A stretch of DNA of 51,583 bases, taken from an uncultured Oscillospiraceae bacterium (GTDB taxonomy: Bacteria; Bacillota; Clostridia; Oscillospirales; Oscillospiraceae). The stretch is from assembly GCA_910587285.1 (NCBI GenBank), contig CAJULM010000011.1, forward strand, positions 22,826 to 74,408, given 5' to 3'. Of the stretch, positions 15,799 to 23,186 are shown one piece after another. The number at the start of each line of letters is the position of its first letter. Position 1 is the stretch's first letter. Made by a program: the position numbers and the translations under genes. The notes below the pieces were generated by a model. It was not told the origin of the DNA. It worked only from the letters and a program-made list of their open reading frames with translations, and searched no databases.

Positions 15799-17053
15799 CT
15801 ACCTTCCCGTCGTAGATATCAGAAGAATTGAGGATGACCTCGTCCCCGGCGCGCAGGCGGGTGGAGGAGTTCTCGTCCACCGGGCGGACCAGATAGAAAT
15901 TGTCGTTGGTGTACAGCACATCCACCTCCTGCCACTCTGCCTGGGAACGGACCACGGTAAATACGCCGTAGCGGTTGACCTGGCTGGTGTTTCCGTCTTC
16001 ATCCGTGACGGTTTCGGTGACCACCCGCAGGGCTTTGCGGGGGACGCGGATGCCCTCTAACTGGCGGGTGATCACGTCCACCGTTTGTACCCGCAGCAGG
16101 GTGGTGTCCGCCATGTGCGAGCGGCAGGAGAAGATGGCCAGGGTCTGTCCGTTTTCCAGGGAAATCCGCTCCAGCTTCATGCGAATCTGGCCGTAATAAT
16201 CCCCGGAGAAGGCCAGGTCGTAGGACCGGCCGGCCTGGAGTCCGGTGTCTGTGCCGTCCAGCAGGGCGGCGAAATACCAGGTGGAGTCGGTGATGAGCTT
16301 GCCCACGGCATCCACGTCCGCGCTGCCGGGCTGAGCCAGGAGGGCGGACAGCTCCTGGGCGGTGAGACTGTCCAGGATATCCGGGGAGGCGACGCGCTCC
16401 CAGCCGTCAACGGAGCCGGAAAACACCCCTGACGCCGGGGCGGAAACCACCCGGGATACCTGGCTGAGAGAGCGGGTCAGCTCGTCCAGCTGCGCCCGCT
16501 TGCCGGCAATGAGCTGGCTGAGCTGGCCGGCGGCGTCGGTGTCCCCATAGGTATAGTCCCGCTTGAAGACTAACGTGCGCAGCTCCAGCGCAGAGTCCTC
16601 CAGGCCGGTGAGATCCCCTTGGGCGGTGAGCGCGCGCAGGTTGACCATAGAGGCAAGCACTTTGGCGTCCAGCCGGGAGGCATCCGTATTTTGGGTGCCG
16701 GAGGACAGGGCATAATTGAGCTGATCAATCTCAGCGTTCAAGGTACGGATGGACTGCCGGGTGGTGAGGGCGGAGGGGTCGGAGTACAGCAGGGCCACCG
16801 TCTGGCCGGCGGCAGCCTTTTCCCCCTCGTTCAGCACCTGGTCCACATAGCTGCCGCCGGAGCCGGACAGGACGGTCTCCCGGCGGATGAGGATGCCGGT
16901 GGCCTCGGCGCCCAGGTCCTGAGCGTAGGAATAGGCGAGGGTGGTGACCAAGGGATCGTCCCAGCCCCGGGCCAGGTAAAAACCCAGGTAGACTGCTACG
17001 CCCAGACATAAAATGGCAATCATGACTTTGGTGGCAAGGGTGCTGTCTTTCAT
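15791..17053 (-). CDS. HlyD-like periplasmic-adaptor-type membrane protein
   Basis: 420 aa. One N-terminal membrane helix (about 10-28), a barrel-sandwich half (GILIRRETVLSGSGGSYVDQ), a coiled-coil stretch (about 95-210), then APASGVFSGSVDGWE matching the second lipoyl half, and C-terminal beta domains. This order is that of HlyD/MacA-like adaptors, which sit outside the membrane. No exporter gene adjoins; it lies just upstream of yggS-sepF-divIVA, so a role in cell-envelope or division processes is an inference from position. AAAGGA precedes the ATG at 17053. The last codons (GTG CGC TGA) coincide with the edge of repeat A. Confidence 0.8.
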   Translation of the reverse strand: MKDSTLATKVMIAILCLGVAVYLGFYLARGWDDPLVTTLAYSYAQDLGAEATGILIRRETVLSGSGGSYVDQVLNEGEKAAAGQTVALLYSDPSALTTRQSIRTLNAEIDQLNYALSSGTQNTDASRLDAKVLASMVNLRALTAQGDLTGLEDSALELRTLVFKRDYTYGDTDAAGQLSQLIAGKRAQLDELTRSLSQVSRVVSAPASGVFSGSVDGWERVASPDILDSLTAQELSALLAQPGSADVDAVGKLITDSTWYFAALLDGTDTGLQAGRSYDLAFSGDYYGQIRMKLERISLENGQTLAIFSCRSHMADTTLLRVQTVDVITRQLEGIRVPRKALRVVTETVTDEDGNTSQVNRYGVFTVVRSQAEWQEVDVLYTNDNFYLVRPVDENSSTRLRAGDEVILNSSDIYDGKVVR

Positions 17054-17127
17054 ATGCGGGTCCTTTCTTTCTTCTGTGGGGAGCTAATCCATGGGGGTGT
17101 CGGTAGAACGAGGGAAATCGAAACGGT

Positions 17128-17420
17128 TGGACGGCACACCCACCCAGGTGCGGAGACGATGGGTGTTCACCTTTCCGTGTCTGCACACGGGCGGCAGCGC
17201 AAATCGGAGCATCTGCGTCGAAAGCCGCGCGCCGGAAGGGTATTGGTCCGCTCTCGTATAGGGCTCCCCCGTATACAAGGGAGGCTCGGGGGATGGCCGA
17301 CTGTGAAAGCGGCCCGTCCTTGGGCCGGTTTCACCCGGAGGCCGCCCCCCTGAGCATTCTCTTTGGGCACTTTCTCTCATGGGAGAGAAAGTGCCTCGCC
17401 GAAGGCCGTCCCGGGGAGGG
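17128..17420 (+). repeat. Dispersed repeat family B, copy 1, with perfect hairpin
   Basis: It shares its order of blocks with 28740-29025: GGAGCATCTGCGTCGAAAG, CGCCGGAA-GGTAT, TAGGGCTCCCCCGTA, CCCGACTGTG-like, CCCCCTGAGCATTCTCTTTG and the hairpin at 17367-17394 (12-bp stem, ATGG loop). Middle segments differ in sequence. Frames through it code for similar low-information peptides in both copies, so it is treated as non-coding. 17054-17127 shows nothing I can name. Confidence 0.8.
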
Positions 17421-17434
17421 AGGCGTTGTCACGC

Positions 17435-17560
17435 TCGCGTTGGGCGCATGGCCGGGTCGATAACGCCTGCGACTGCGGGCAAACCAGGCGCCGCCTTTGG
17501 CGGTCGCTGGTCTTTGCCCATCCGCTCCGGCGTTATCTCCCCTATGCGCCTACGCTCGCG
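17435..17560 (-). other. Long imperfect hairpin downstream of hfq
   Basis: Nested complementary arms: GGGCGCAT (17442-17449) with ATGCGCC (17544-17550); ATAACGCC (17460-17467) with GGCGTTAT (17529-17536); GGGCAAACCAG (17477-17487) with CTGGTCTTTGCCC (17507-17519); and an inner GCGCCGCC/GGCGGTCGC loop-closing helix. In the hfq transcript this would be a rod of over 100 nt. It may be a 3'-UTR structure, a small RNA or a transposon-like palindrome. Confidence 0.6.
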
Positions 17561-17568
17561 CTTCCCTG

Positions 17569-17820
17569 TCACGCTCGCGCTTCGATTTCAATCGGGCTTT
17601 CCGGCGCGATGGTGGAAATGGCGTGCTTGTAAATAACCTGCTGCTTTCCGTCGGACACCACCACCACCACGTAGGGGTCAAAGGCGGTGATCGTTCCCCG
17701 CAGCTGATAGCCGTTCATGAGAAAAACGGTTACGCGGGCGGCGAGACGGCGGGCGGCGGACAAAAAAGCGTCCTGAACGTTGGGCTGCTTGGCGACGGAA
17801 ACGGTGGATGTAAGGCTCAT
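17569..17820 (-). CDS. hfq: RNA chaperone Hfq
   Basis: 83 aa. Hfq forms hexameric Sm-like rings that bind small RNAs and mRNAs. Sm1 spans about residues 18-50 (QDAFLSAARRLAARVTVFLM, GYQLRGTITAFDPYVVVV) and Sm2 has QQVIYKHAISTI, matching the YKHAI signature. The tail is short (EIEARA). The ATG is at 17820. It follows miaA, as in many bacteria. The last codons and stop (GCGCGAGCGTGA) resemble a sequence repeated near 17430, so the 3' end borders repeat DNA. Confidence 0.95.
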   Translation of the reverse strand: MSLTSTVSVAKQPNVQDAFLSAARRLAARVTVFLMNGYQLRGTITAFDPYVVVVVSDGKQQVIYKHAISTIAPESPIEIEARA

Positions 17821-17891
17821 AAAAATACACTCCTTCTTTCTTAGGAGCGCGGGGCTTGTCCACGGCGGACAAACCCCGCGCTGTTTGTGTA

Positions 17892-18842
17892 TTATTGTAA
17901 GCCACACTCGCTGACAAGTTTTGTCGAAAGTGCAAGGGCAGCAGAAAAATTAGGAATTTTTTCCCAATTATACCAGTGGGCCTCCCGGTTCCGGCGAAAC
18001 CAGGTGAGCTGCCGCTTGGCGTACTGCCGGGAGCGTAACTTTACCTCCTCTGCGCCCTTTGAGACGGGGCGGCCCGCCGAAATGGCGGCGGACAGCTCCT
18101 TGTAGCCGATGGCCTGCATGGCGGTGCAGCTGGGGGAGACGCCCGAGGCCAGCAGTTCCCGCACCTCTCTCTCCAGGCCGCGCTCCATCATCTCGTCCAC
18201 CCGGCGGTCGATGCGCTCCCACAGCCAGGACCGCTCCTGAAAATTCAGGGCGATGGTGAGGGGGGCGTAGCGGTTGGGTAGGGCGCGGCTCTCCGCGTCG
18301 TGCTGGGTGATGGTCTTTCCGGTGGATAAAAAGACCTCCAGCGCCCGGATGGTGCGCTTTTCATCGTTGGGATGAATGCGCACGGCGGCGGCGGGGTCGA
18401 TGTGCTCTAGCTCTGTCCGCAGGGCGGGCAGGCCCTCCTCGGCGGCCCGGTTTTGGAGGTGCTCCCGCAGGCCGCTGTCCGCTTCAAAGGGGGCGAATTG
18501 CCGTCCTGCGACGAGATGGTCGATGTATAGCCCCGTTCCTCCGGCCACGATGGGTAGCTTGCCCCGGGCCAGGATGCCGTCCACAATGGGGACGGCGTCC
18601 TGCACGTACCGGGCTACGGAGTAGTTCTCCTCCGGGTCGGCCACGTCGATCATGTGGTGGGGGATGCCCCTGGTCTCGTCCGGGGTGGGCTTGGCGGTGC
18701 CGATGTCCATGCGGCGGTAGACCTGCATGGAGTCGGCGGACACCACCTCGCCGCCCAGGCGCTGGGCCAGCGCCGCCGCCAGGGCGGTCTTCCCCGAGGC
18801 CGTGGGCCCGCAGATCACCAGAATGTTCGGTTTGGATTCCAC
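17892..18842 (-). CDS. miaA: tRNA dimethylallyltransferase MiaA
   Basis: 316 aa. It adds dimethylallyl to A37 of tRNAs that read UNN codons. Visible: P-loop CGPTASGKTALAAALA, SADSMQVYRRMDIGTAKP, HHMIDVADPEENYSVARY, GGTGLYIDHLV and RQYAKRQLTWFRR. The GTG at 18842 is chosen: GGGAGGAAG lies 9 nt upstream, while the in-frame ATG at 18881 overlaps the -10 box of the promoter at 18880-18908 and cannot be in that transcript. Confidence 0.95.
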   Translation of the reverse strand: MESKPNILVICGPTASGKTALAAALAQRLGGEVVSADSMQVYRRMDIGTAKPTPDETRGIPHHMIDVADPEENYSVARYVQDAVPIVDGILARGKLPIVAGGTGLYIDHLVAGRQFAPFEADSGLREHLQNRAAEEGLPALRTELEHIDPAAAVRIHPNDEKRTIRALEVFLSTGKTITQHDAESRALPNRYAPLTIALNFQERSWLWERIDRRVDEMMERGLEREVRELLASGVSPSCTAMQAIGYKELSAAISAGRPVSKGAEEVKLRSRQYAKRQLTWFRRNREAHWYNWEKIPNFSAALALSTKLVSECGLQ

Positions 18843-18879
18843 GCGGCCCCACTTCCTCCCTAAAACAATGACGGATAAC

Positions 18880-18908
18880 ATTATAGCGTAAGCCAGCAGA
18901 AATTACAA
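18880..18908 (-). promoter_or_regulatory. Promoter of miaA-hfq
   Basis: Minus strand TTGTAA (18908-18903), 17 bp, TATAAT (18885-18880). It is back to back with the PilZ-gene promoter. Confidence 0.75.
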
Positions 18909-18920
18909 CCGTCCAGGATA

Positions 18921-18950
18921 TTGACATTTGCGCCTGGGAGCGGTTATAAT
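18921..18950 (+). promoter_or_regulatory. Promoter of the PilZ-domain gene
   Basis: Perfect TTGACA (18921-18926), 18 bp, perfect TATAAT (18945-18950); ATGGAGGGCGG precedes the start codon at 18979. Confidence 0.88.
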
Positions 18951-18978
18951 TTATCCATAAGAATGGAGGGCGGATATC

Positions 18979-19704
18979 ATGGGCTTTTGGTCATCAATTA
19001 TTTGGCGCGAGGTGGACGACGAGCCGGTGAGCACCAGCAGAGAGGCTGTCAACGAGCTGCCTGAGCTTTATAACGGCATGACGCTGGACCTGGAGACGAC
19101 GGACGGGGTGCATATCTTGACCGGGCGGCTGACCGGGTACGCCCCGGACGACACCGCCCTGAGCCTGGAGCGGCTTCCGGGCGGGCTGTCCTTCAGCGTC
19201 CGGGATGTGGGCACTTCCGTGCTGGTCCGGGGGGTCACGGAGTCCATGACTCAGTTCTTCCTCAAGGGGACGATTCAGGAGTCCAGCCGGCTGATCTGCC
19301 GGCTGAAGGACGTGAAGGTGAAGTCCATCACCGAGATGCGCCATGATTTTCGGCTTCGGATGGGCATTCCCGTCACCATGTTTTATCAGACGGACACCAC
19401 CTACAGCCATCCCGAGGAGTGCACCCTGGTGGACATCAGCACCGGCGGGGCGTGCATTGAGTCGGAGTACCTCCACGCCGAGGACGAGGTGCTGCGGCTG
19501 AAGGTGAAGCTGATGGACTATGCTCCGATGGAGTTCATTGGGGAGATCATCCGGGTGGTGGAATACCAGCCGGGAAAATTCCGCTATGGCTTCCTGTTTG
19601 CCCAGTTGAAGGAGGGCGAGCTGACCGAGCTGACCCGGACGCTGTATAACATTCAAGTGGGCAACCGCTCCACCCGGGTGCGCAGCGAGGAGGGCCACTG
19701 GTGA
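18979..19704 (+). CDS. PilZ-domain protein, YcgR-like c-di-GMP receptor
   Basis: 241 aa. A YcgR-N-like domain (about 30-110) is followed by PilZ with both ligand signatures: RHDFR (RxxxR, near residue 121) and DISTGG (D/NxSxxG, near 152). Such proteins bind cyclic di-GMP and act on motility, exopolysaccharide or secretion; no such genes lie nearby. No membrane segment. Transcribed alone from a consensus promoter and closed by a terminator. Confidence 0.88.
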   Translation: MGFWSSIIWREVDDEPVSTSREAVNELPELYNGMTLDLETTDGVHILTGRLTGYAPDDTALSLERLPGGLSFSVRDVGTSVLVRGVTESMTQFFLKGTIQESSRLICRLKDVKVKSITEMRHDFRLRMGIPVTMFYQTDTTYSHPEECTLVDISTGGACIESEYLHAEDEVLRLKVKLMDYAPMEFIGEIIRVVEYQPGKFRYGFLFAQLKEGELTELTRTLYNIQVGNRSTRVRSEEGHW

Positions 19705-19730
19705 CGCTGGCCACAGGCGCAGATATGGTT

Positions 19731-19768
19731 AAAAAAAGTATCTATCCCGCGGGATAGATACTTTTTTT
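19731..19768 (+). terminator. Perfect palindromic terminator after the PilZ gene
   Basis: A 38-bp perfect palindrome: seven A, GTATCTATCCCG, its complement and seven T. It can work on both strands. Confidence 0.9.
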
Positions 19769-19788
19769 ACTGGACGGCCCCTTGAGCC

Positions 19789-19817
19789 TTGCCGTGGACG
19801 TTTTTTTTTGGTATAAT
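19789..19817 (+). promoter_or_regulatory. Promoter of aroK
   Basis: TTGCCG (19789-19794), 17-bp spacer containing nine T, TATAAT (19812-19817). Confidence 0.7.
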
Positions 19818-19883
19818 ACTACGATTGTACTATTTTCCGAAATTTGGAAAGCAGGAAAGCGGCGCGGTTGAGGGGGTATGGGA

Positions 19884-20390
19884 ATGGACAATATAATCCT
19901 GATTGGAATGCCTGGGTCGGGCAAGAGCACCGTGGGCGTGGTGCTGGCCAAGGCCCTGGGGATGGCCTTCCTGGACGTGGACCTGCTCATTCAGCAGCGG
20001 GAGGGTGCGCTGCTGCAAAGCCTCATCGACCGGCGGGGGGTGGAGGCTTTTTTAGACTTGGAGCGGGATGCCATCTGCGCCCTGGACTGCCGGGGGACGG
20101 TGGTGGCCCCCGGCGGCAGCTGCGTATGCCGGGAGGAGTCCATCGCCCATATGCGGGCGCTGGGGACAGTGGTGTACTTGAAGCTGCCTTTGAAGGATGT
20201 GCCGGGGCGCATCCGCAACCTGTTCTCCCGGGGCATTGCCCTCTCCCCCGGCCAGACATTGGCCGACCTGTACCAGTACCGGGCGCCGCTGTATGAGAGG
20301 TGCGCCCACATCACCGTCCCGGTGGATGGGCTGAGCCTGATGGAGACAGTGGAAGAAGTGCGCAGCCGCTGCGAGCGGTGCGGACGATAA
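19884..20390 (+). CDS. aroK: Shikimate kinase
   Basis: 168 aa. It phosphorylates shikimate in aromatic amino acid synthesis. Visible: P-loop GMPGSGKSTVGVVLAKALG, the DVD motif (AFLDVDLLIQQ), GGSCVCREE (shikimate-binding GG) and an adenine-loop-like ADLYQYRAPLYERCA. AGGGGG is one base from the ATG at 19878 but seven from the ATG at 19884, so the latter is chosen. The usual FRxxE Arg is replaced around VEAFLDLERDA, a small departure. No other aro gene adjoins. Confidence 0.88.
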   Translation: MDNIILIGMPGSGKSTVGVVLAKALGMAFLDVDLLIQQREGALLQSLIDRRGVEAFLDLERDAICALDCRGTVVAPGGSCVCREESIAHMRALGTVVYLKLPLKDVPGRIRNLFSRGIALSPGQTLADLYQYRAPLYERCAHITVPVDGLSLMETVEEVRSRCERCGR

Positions 20391-20412
20391 TAACTTAGAA
20401 TAGGACGAAGCA

Positions 20413-22257
20413 ATGATGAATTTTCGCGACCTGGGGCTGACCGCCCCCATTTTAAGAGCGCTGACCCAGGAGGGGTATACCGACCCCACCCCCATTCAGC
20501 GCCAGGCCATCCCGCCCGCTCTGGCGGGACGGGACGTACTGGGCTGCGCCCAGACAGGCACTGGAAAAACCTGCGCCTTTGCCGCGCCCATCCTTCAGCG
20601 GCTGAATCAAGCCGTGCCCAATCCCAGAGTGATCCGCGCGCTGGTGCTCACCCCGACCCGGGAGCTGGCCATTCAGATTCAGGACAGCTTTGTGGCCTAC
20701 GGCCGTAACCTGCCCCTGCGCTCGGCGGTGATTTTCGGCGGCGTGGGCCAGCAGCCCCAGGTGGACGCCATCCGGCGGGGGCTGGACATCCTGGTGGCCA
20801 CGCCGGGCCGTCTGCTGGACCTCCATGGCCAGGGTCTGCTGGACCTGTCCCGCATAGAAATTTTCGTGCTGGACGAGGCGGACCGGATGCTGGACATGGG
20901 CTTCATCCACGACGTGAAGCGGGTTTTGAAGCTGCTACCGGAGAAAAAGCAGACCCTGTTCTTCTCCGCCACCATGCCCCCGGAGGTGATGGGGCTGGTG
21001 AACGGCCTGCTCCACGACTATGTGCGGGTGGCGGTGGACCCGGTCTCCTCCCCGGTGGAGGCCATCCGCCAGACCCTCTACTACGTGGACAAAGCCAACA
21101 AGACCAAGCTGCTGGCCCATTTGCTAGAGGAGCGGGGGATCACCTCCGCCCTGGTGTTTTCCCGCACCAAGCACGGGGCCAACCGCATCGCCCAGGACCT
21201 GCAAAAGCGGGGCATCTCCGCCGCCGCCATCCACGGCAACAAGAGCCAGACCGCCCGGGTTCAGGCCCTGTCCGACTTCAAGGCGGGCCGGGTGCGGGTG
21301 CTGGCGGCCACCGACATCGCCGCCCGGGGCATCGACATCTCGGAGCTGCCCTTTGTGTTCAACTACAACCTGCCCGACGTGGCCGAGACCTACGTCCACC
21401 GCATCGGCCGCACCGGCCGGGCGGGCCACGAGGGGGAGGCCATCTCCTTCTGCCAGTTCGATGAGAAGGATGAGCTCAAGGCCATCGAAAAGCTGCTGGG
21501 CCGGGCGATCCCGGTGGTGGAGGGGCACCCCTTCCCCATGGAGAACTTCGACCCGCCCCAGAAGGACAAGCACGGCCGGCCGGTGAACGCCGAAGACGCG
21601 GAGGCCCGGGCCGCCGCCAAGGAGCGCCGGCGGGAGCGGGACGCGCAGAACAAGACCCGCGCCCAGGAGCGCAAGCTGGCCGCCGCGCCCCCTCCCCCGG
21701 AGGAGGCGGACGCCCCCAAGAAGAAAAAGCGCCGCCGCAGGAAGTCCGGCGGCGGGGCGCAGGGAGAGGCCCCTGCCCGCCCCGTTATGGTCTCGGCGGA
21801 CAAGGAGCCGCCGGCACTGCGGGACAAACCGGCGAACCGGGGTGTGCGCCAGGGCAGGCTGGAGGACACCCTGCCCGATGACCCGTCCATGCCCATCACC
21901 GACTTCTACAAGCCAAACCCCTTGGATTCAGATGTGATTATGGACGCAACTGCCCGGCTGCTGGCCCCCCGCCGCCCCGCCCCCCGGCCCCAGGTTCAGC
22001 GCGCCCCCGATCCCCCCAAGGGCCGGGAGCAGAAAAAGTCCACCCCGCCCAAGCCCCGCCGCCAGGGGAAAAAGCAGGGCGCGCCCGTCCAGCCGGAAAA
22101 GGAGCCGGTGCTCCCCCCCTCCCTGGCGGGCAGAAAAAAGCGCCGCCGGGACGACAGACCCAGGCCCGTGGACGCGCCGCTGCGCTCCGACCGGCAGAAG
22201 GACTCCACCCAGCACAAAAGCCTGATGCGGCCCTATTACCTCCATGACGATGACTGA
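20413..22257 (+). CDS. DEAD-box RNA helicase, RhlE-like, with long basic tail
   Basis: 614 aa. The helicase core (1-370) has the Q motif (GYTDPTPIQRQAIP), motif I AQTGTGKT, Ia PTRELAIQ, II DEAD, III SAT, V TDIAARGIDI and VI HRIGRTGRAG. From about 395 the protein is a long low-complexity tail rich in Lys, Arg, Pro and Ala (KKKKRRRRKSGGG), likely disordered and RNA-binding. Such enzymes unwind RNA duplexes in ribosome assembly or mRNA decay. It overlaps the next gene by 14 bp. Confidence 0.93.
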   Translation: MMNFRDLGLTAPILRALTQEGYTDPTPIQRQAIPPALAGRDVLGCAQTGTGKTCAFAAPILQRLNQAVPNPRVIRALVLTPTRELAIQIQDSFVAYGRNLPLRSAVIFGGVGQQPQVDAIRRGLDILVATPGRLLDLHGQGLLDLSRIEIFVLDEADRMLDMGFIHDVKRVLKLLPEKKQTLFFSATMPPEVMGLVNGLLHDYVRVAVDPVSSPVEAIRQTLYYVDKANKTKLLAHLLEERGITSALVFSRTKHGANRIAQDLQKRGISAAAIHGNKSQTARVQALSDFKAGRVRVLAATDIAARGIDISELPFVFNYNLPDVAETYVHRIGRTGRAGHEGEAISFCQFDEKDELKAIEKLLGRAIPVVEGHPFPMENFDPPQKDKHGRPVNAEDAEARAAAKERRRERDAQNKTRAQERKLAAAPPPPEEADAPKKKKRRRRKSGGGAQGEAPARPVMVSADKEPPALRDKPANRGVRQGRLEDTLPDDPSMPITDFYKPNPLDSDVIMDATARLLAPRRPAPRPQVQRAPDPPKGREQKKSTPPKPRRQGKKQGAPVQPEKEPVLPPSLAGRKKRRRDDRPRPVDAPLRSDRQKDSTQHKSLMRPYYLHDDD

Positions 22258-23167
22258 GCGGGAGGGCGCCCCCCACCGCCGGCCCCGCAAAAAGCGCCGC
22301 CACCCCCTGCGGTGGCTCATCGCGCTGCTGGCGCTGGCGGCGGGCGGCTGGTTTTGGTTTCAGTGGCAGTGCTGGGGCCTCCAGACCACCCATACGCAGG
22401 TGGCGCTGAGCGGTCTGCCCCAGGGCTTTGACGGATATAAAATCGTCCACCTCTCCGACCTCCATGGCCATGAATACGGGGAGGGGAGCCGGGAGCTGCT
22501 GGACCGGGTCCGGGGAGAGCGGCCCGATCTCATTGTGATTACGGGCGATCTCATCGATCAAAAAAGCCAGATGACCATGATTTCCCCGCTGGCCCAGGGG
22601 CTGGCGGCCATCGCGCCCACCTATTACGTCACCGGCAACCACGAGTGGGCGCTGGGGACGGGGGCGGTGAAGGAACTGAAGGCTCTGCTGATCCAGTGCG
22701 GGGTGACGCCGTTGTCCAACCAGTACGAGGTGCTGGAGCGGGGCGGGGACCGGCTTGTGCTGGCCGGGGTGGACGACCCCAACGGCTATGCCGACCAGAC
22801 CACCCCAGAGGAGCTGTTTACCCGGATTCAAGACGGGGAGCCGGGGCTGTTTGCCCTCCTGCTGGCCCACCGCAACGACCACTTCGGGCAGTATGCCAAC
22901 GCCGGGTATGACTTCGTCATGTCCGGCCACGGGCACGGGGGCATTGTCCGCCTGCCGTTTGTGGGCGGAATCATTGGCACCGACCGGCGCTTTTTCTCGC
23001 CCTGGACCTCGGGGGCGTATGTCGTGGGAGGCAGCACCTTGTTTGTCTCTCGCGGTCTGGGGAATAACACGGTTCCGTTCAAAGGGCTGCGGCTGTTCAA
23101 CCGGCCGGAGGTGGCAGTGGTGACTATCGTGCAAAGCGGCCCGGCTATGCGCCCAATCGGGGCATGA
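22244..23167 (+). CDS. Membrane-anchored metallophosphoesterase, YkuE-like
   Basis: 307 aa. A basic start (HRRPRKKRRH) and one membrane helix (about 24-42) are followed by a calcineurin-like domain: HLSDLHG (metal 1), VITGDLID, TGNHEWALG (GNHE), LLAHRND and SGHGHGG (GHxH type). The signal anchor puts the active site outside the membrane. Relatives act on phosphodiesters or lipid-linked pyrophosphates; the substrate here is unknown. Its start lies within the 3' end of the helicase gene, and mnmG begins 19 bp downstream. Confidence 0.88.
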   Translation: MTMTEREGAPHRRPRKKRRHPLRWLIALLALAAGGWFWFQWQCWGLQTTHTQVALSGLPQGFDGYKIVHLSDLHGHEYGEGSRELLDRVRGERPDLIVITGDLIDQKSQMTMISPLAQGLAAIAPTYYVTGNHEWALGTGAVKELKALLIQCGVTPLSNQYEVLERGGDRLVLAGVDDPNGYADQTTPEELFTRIQDGEPGLFALLLAHRNDHFGQYANAGYDFVMSGHGHGGIVRLPFVGGIIGTDRRFFSPWTSGAYVVGGSTLFVSRGLGNNTVPFKGLRLFNRPEVAVVTIVQSGPAMRPIGA

Positions 23168-23186
23168 ATACAGAGGATACAGCGAT

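Noticed and set aside
17084..17380. Reading frames across repeat B (also 27854-29074 and 28696-28944)
   Set aside because: They exist only because the GC-rich repeat lacks stops; no start signals, and the stem covariation argues for a non-coding element.
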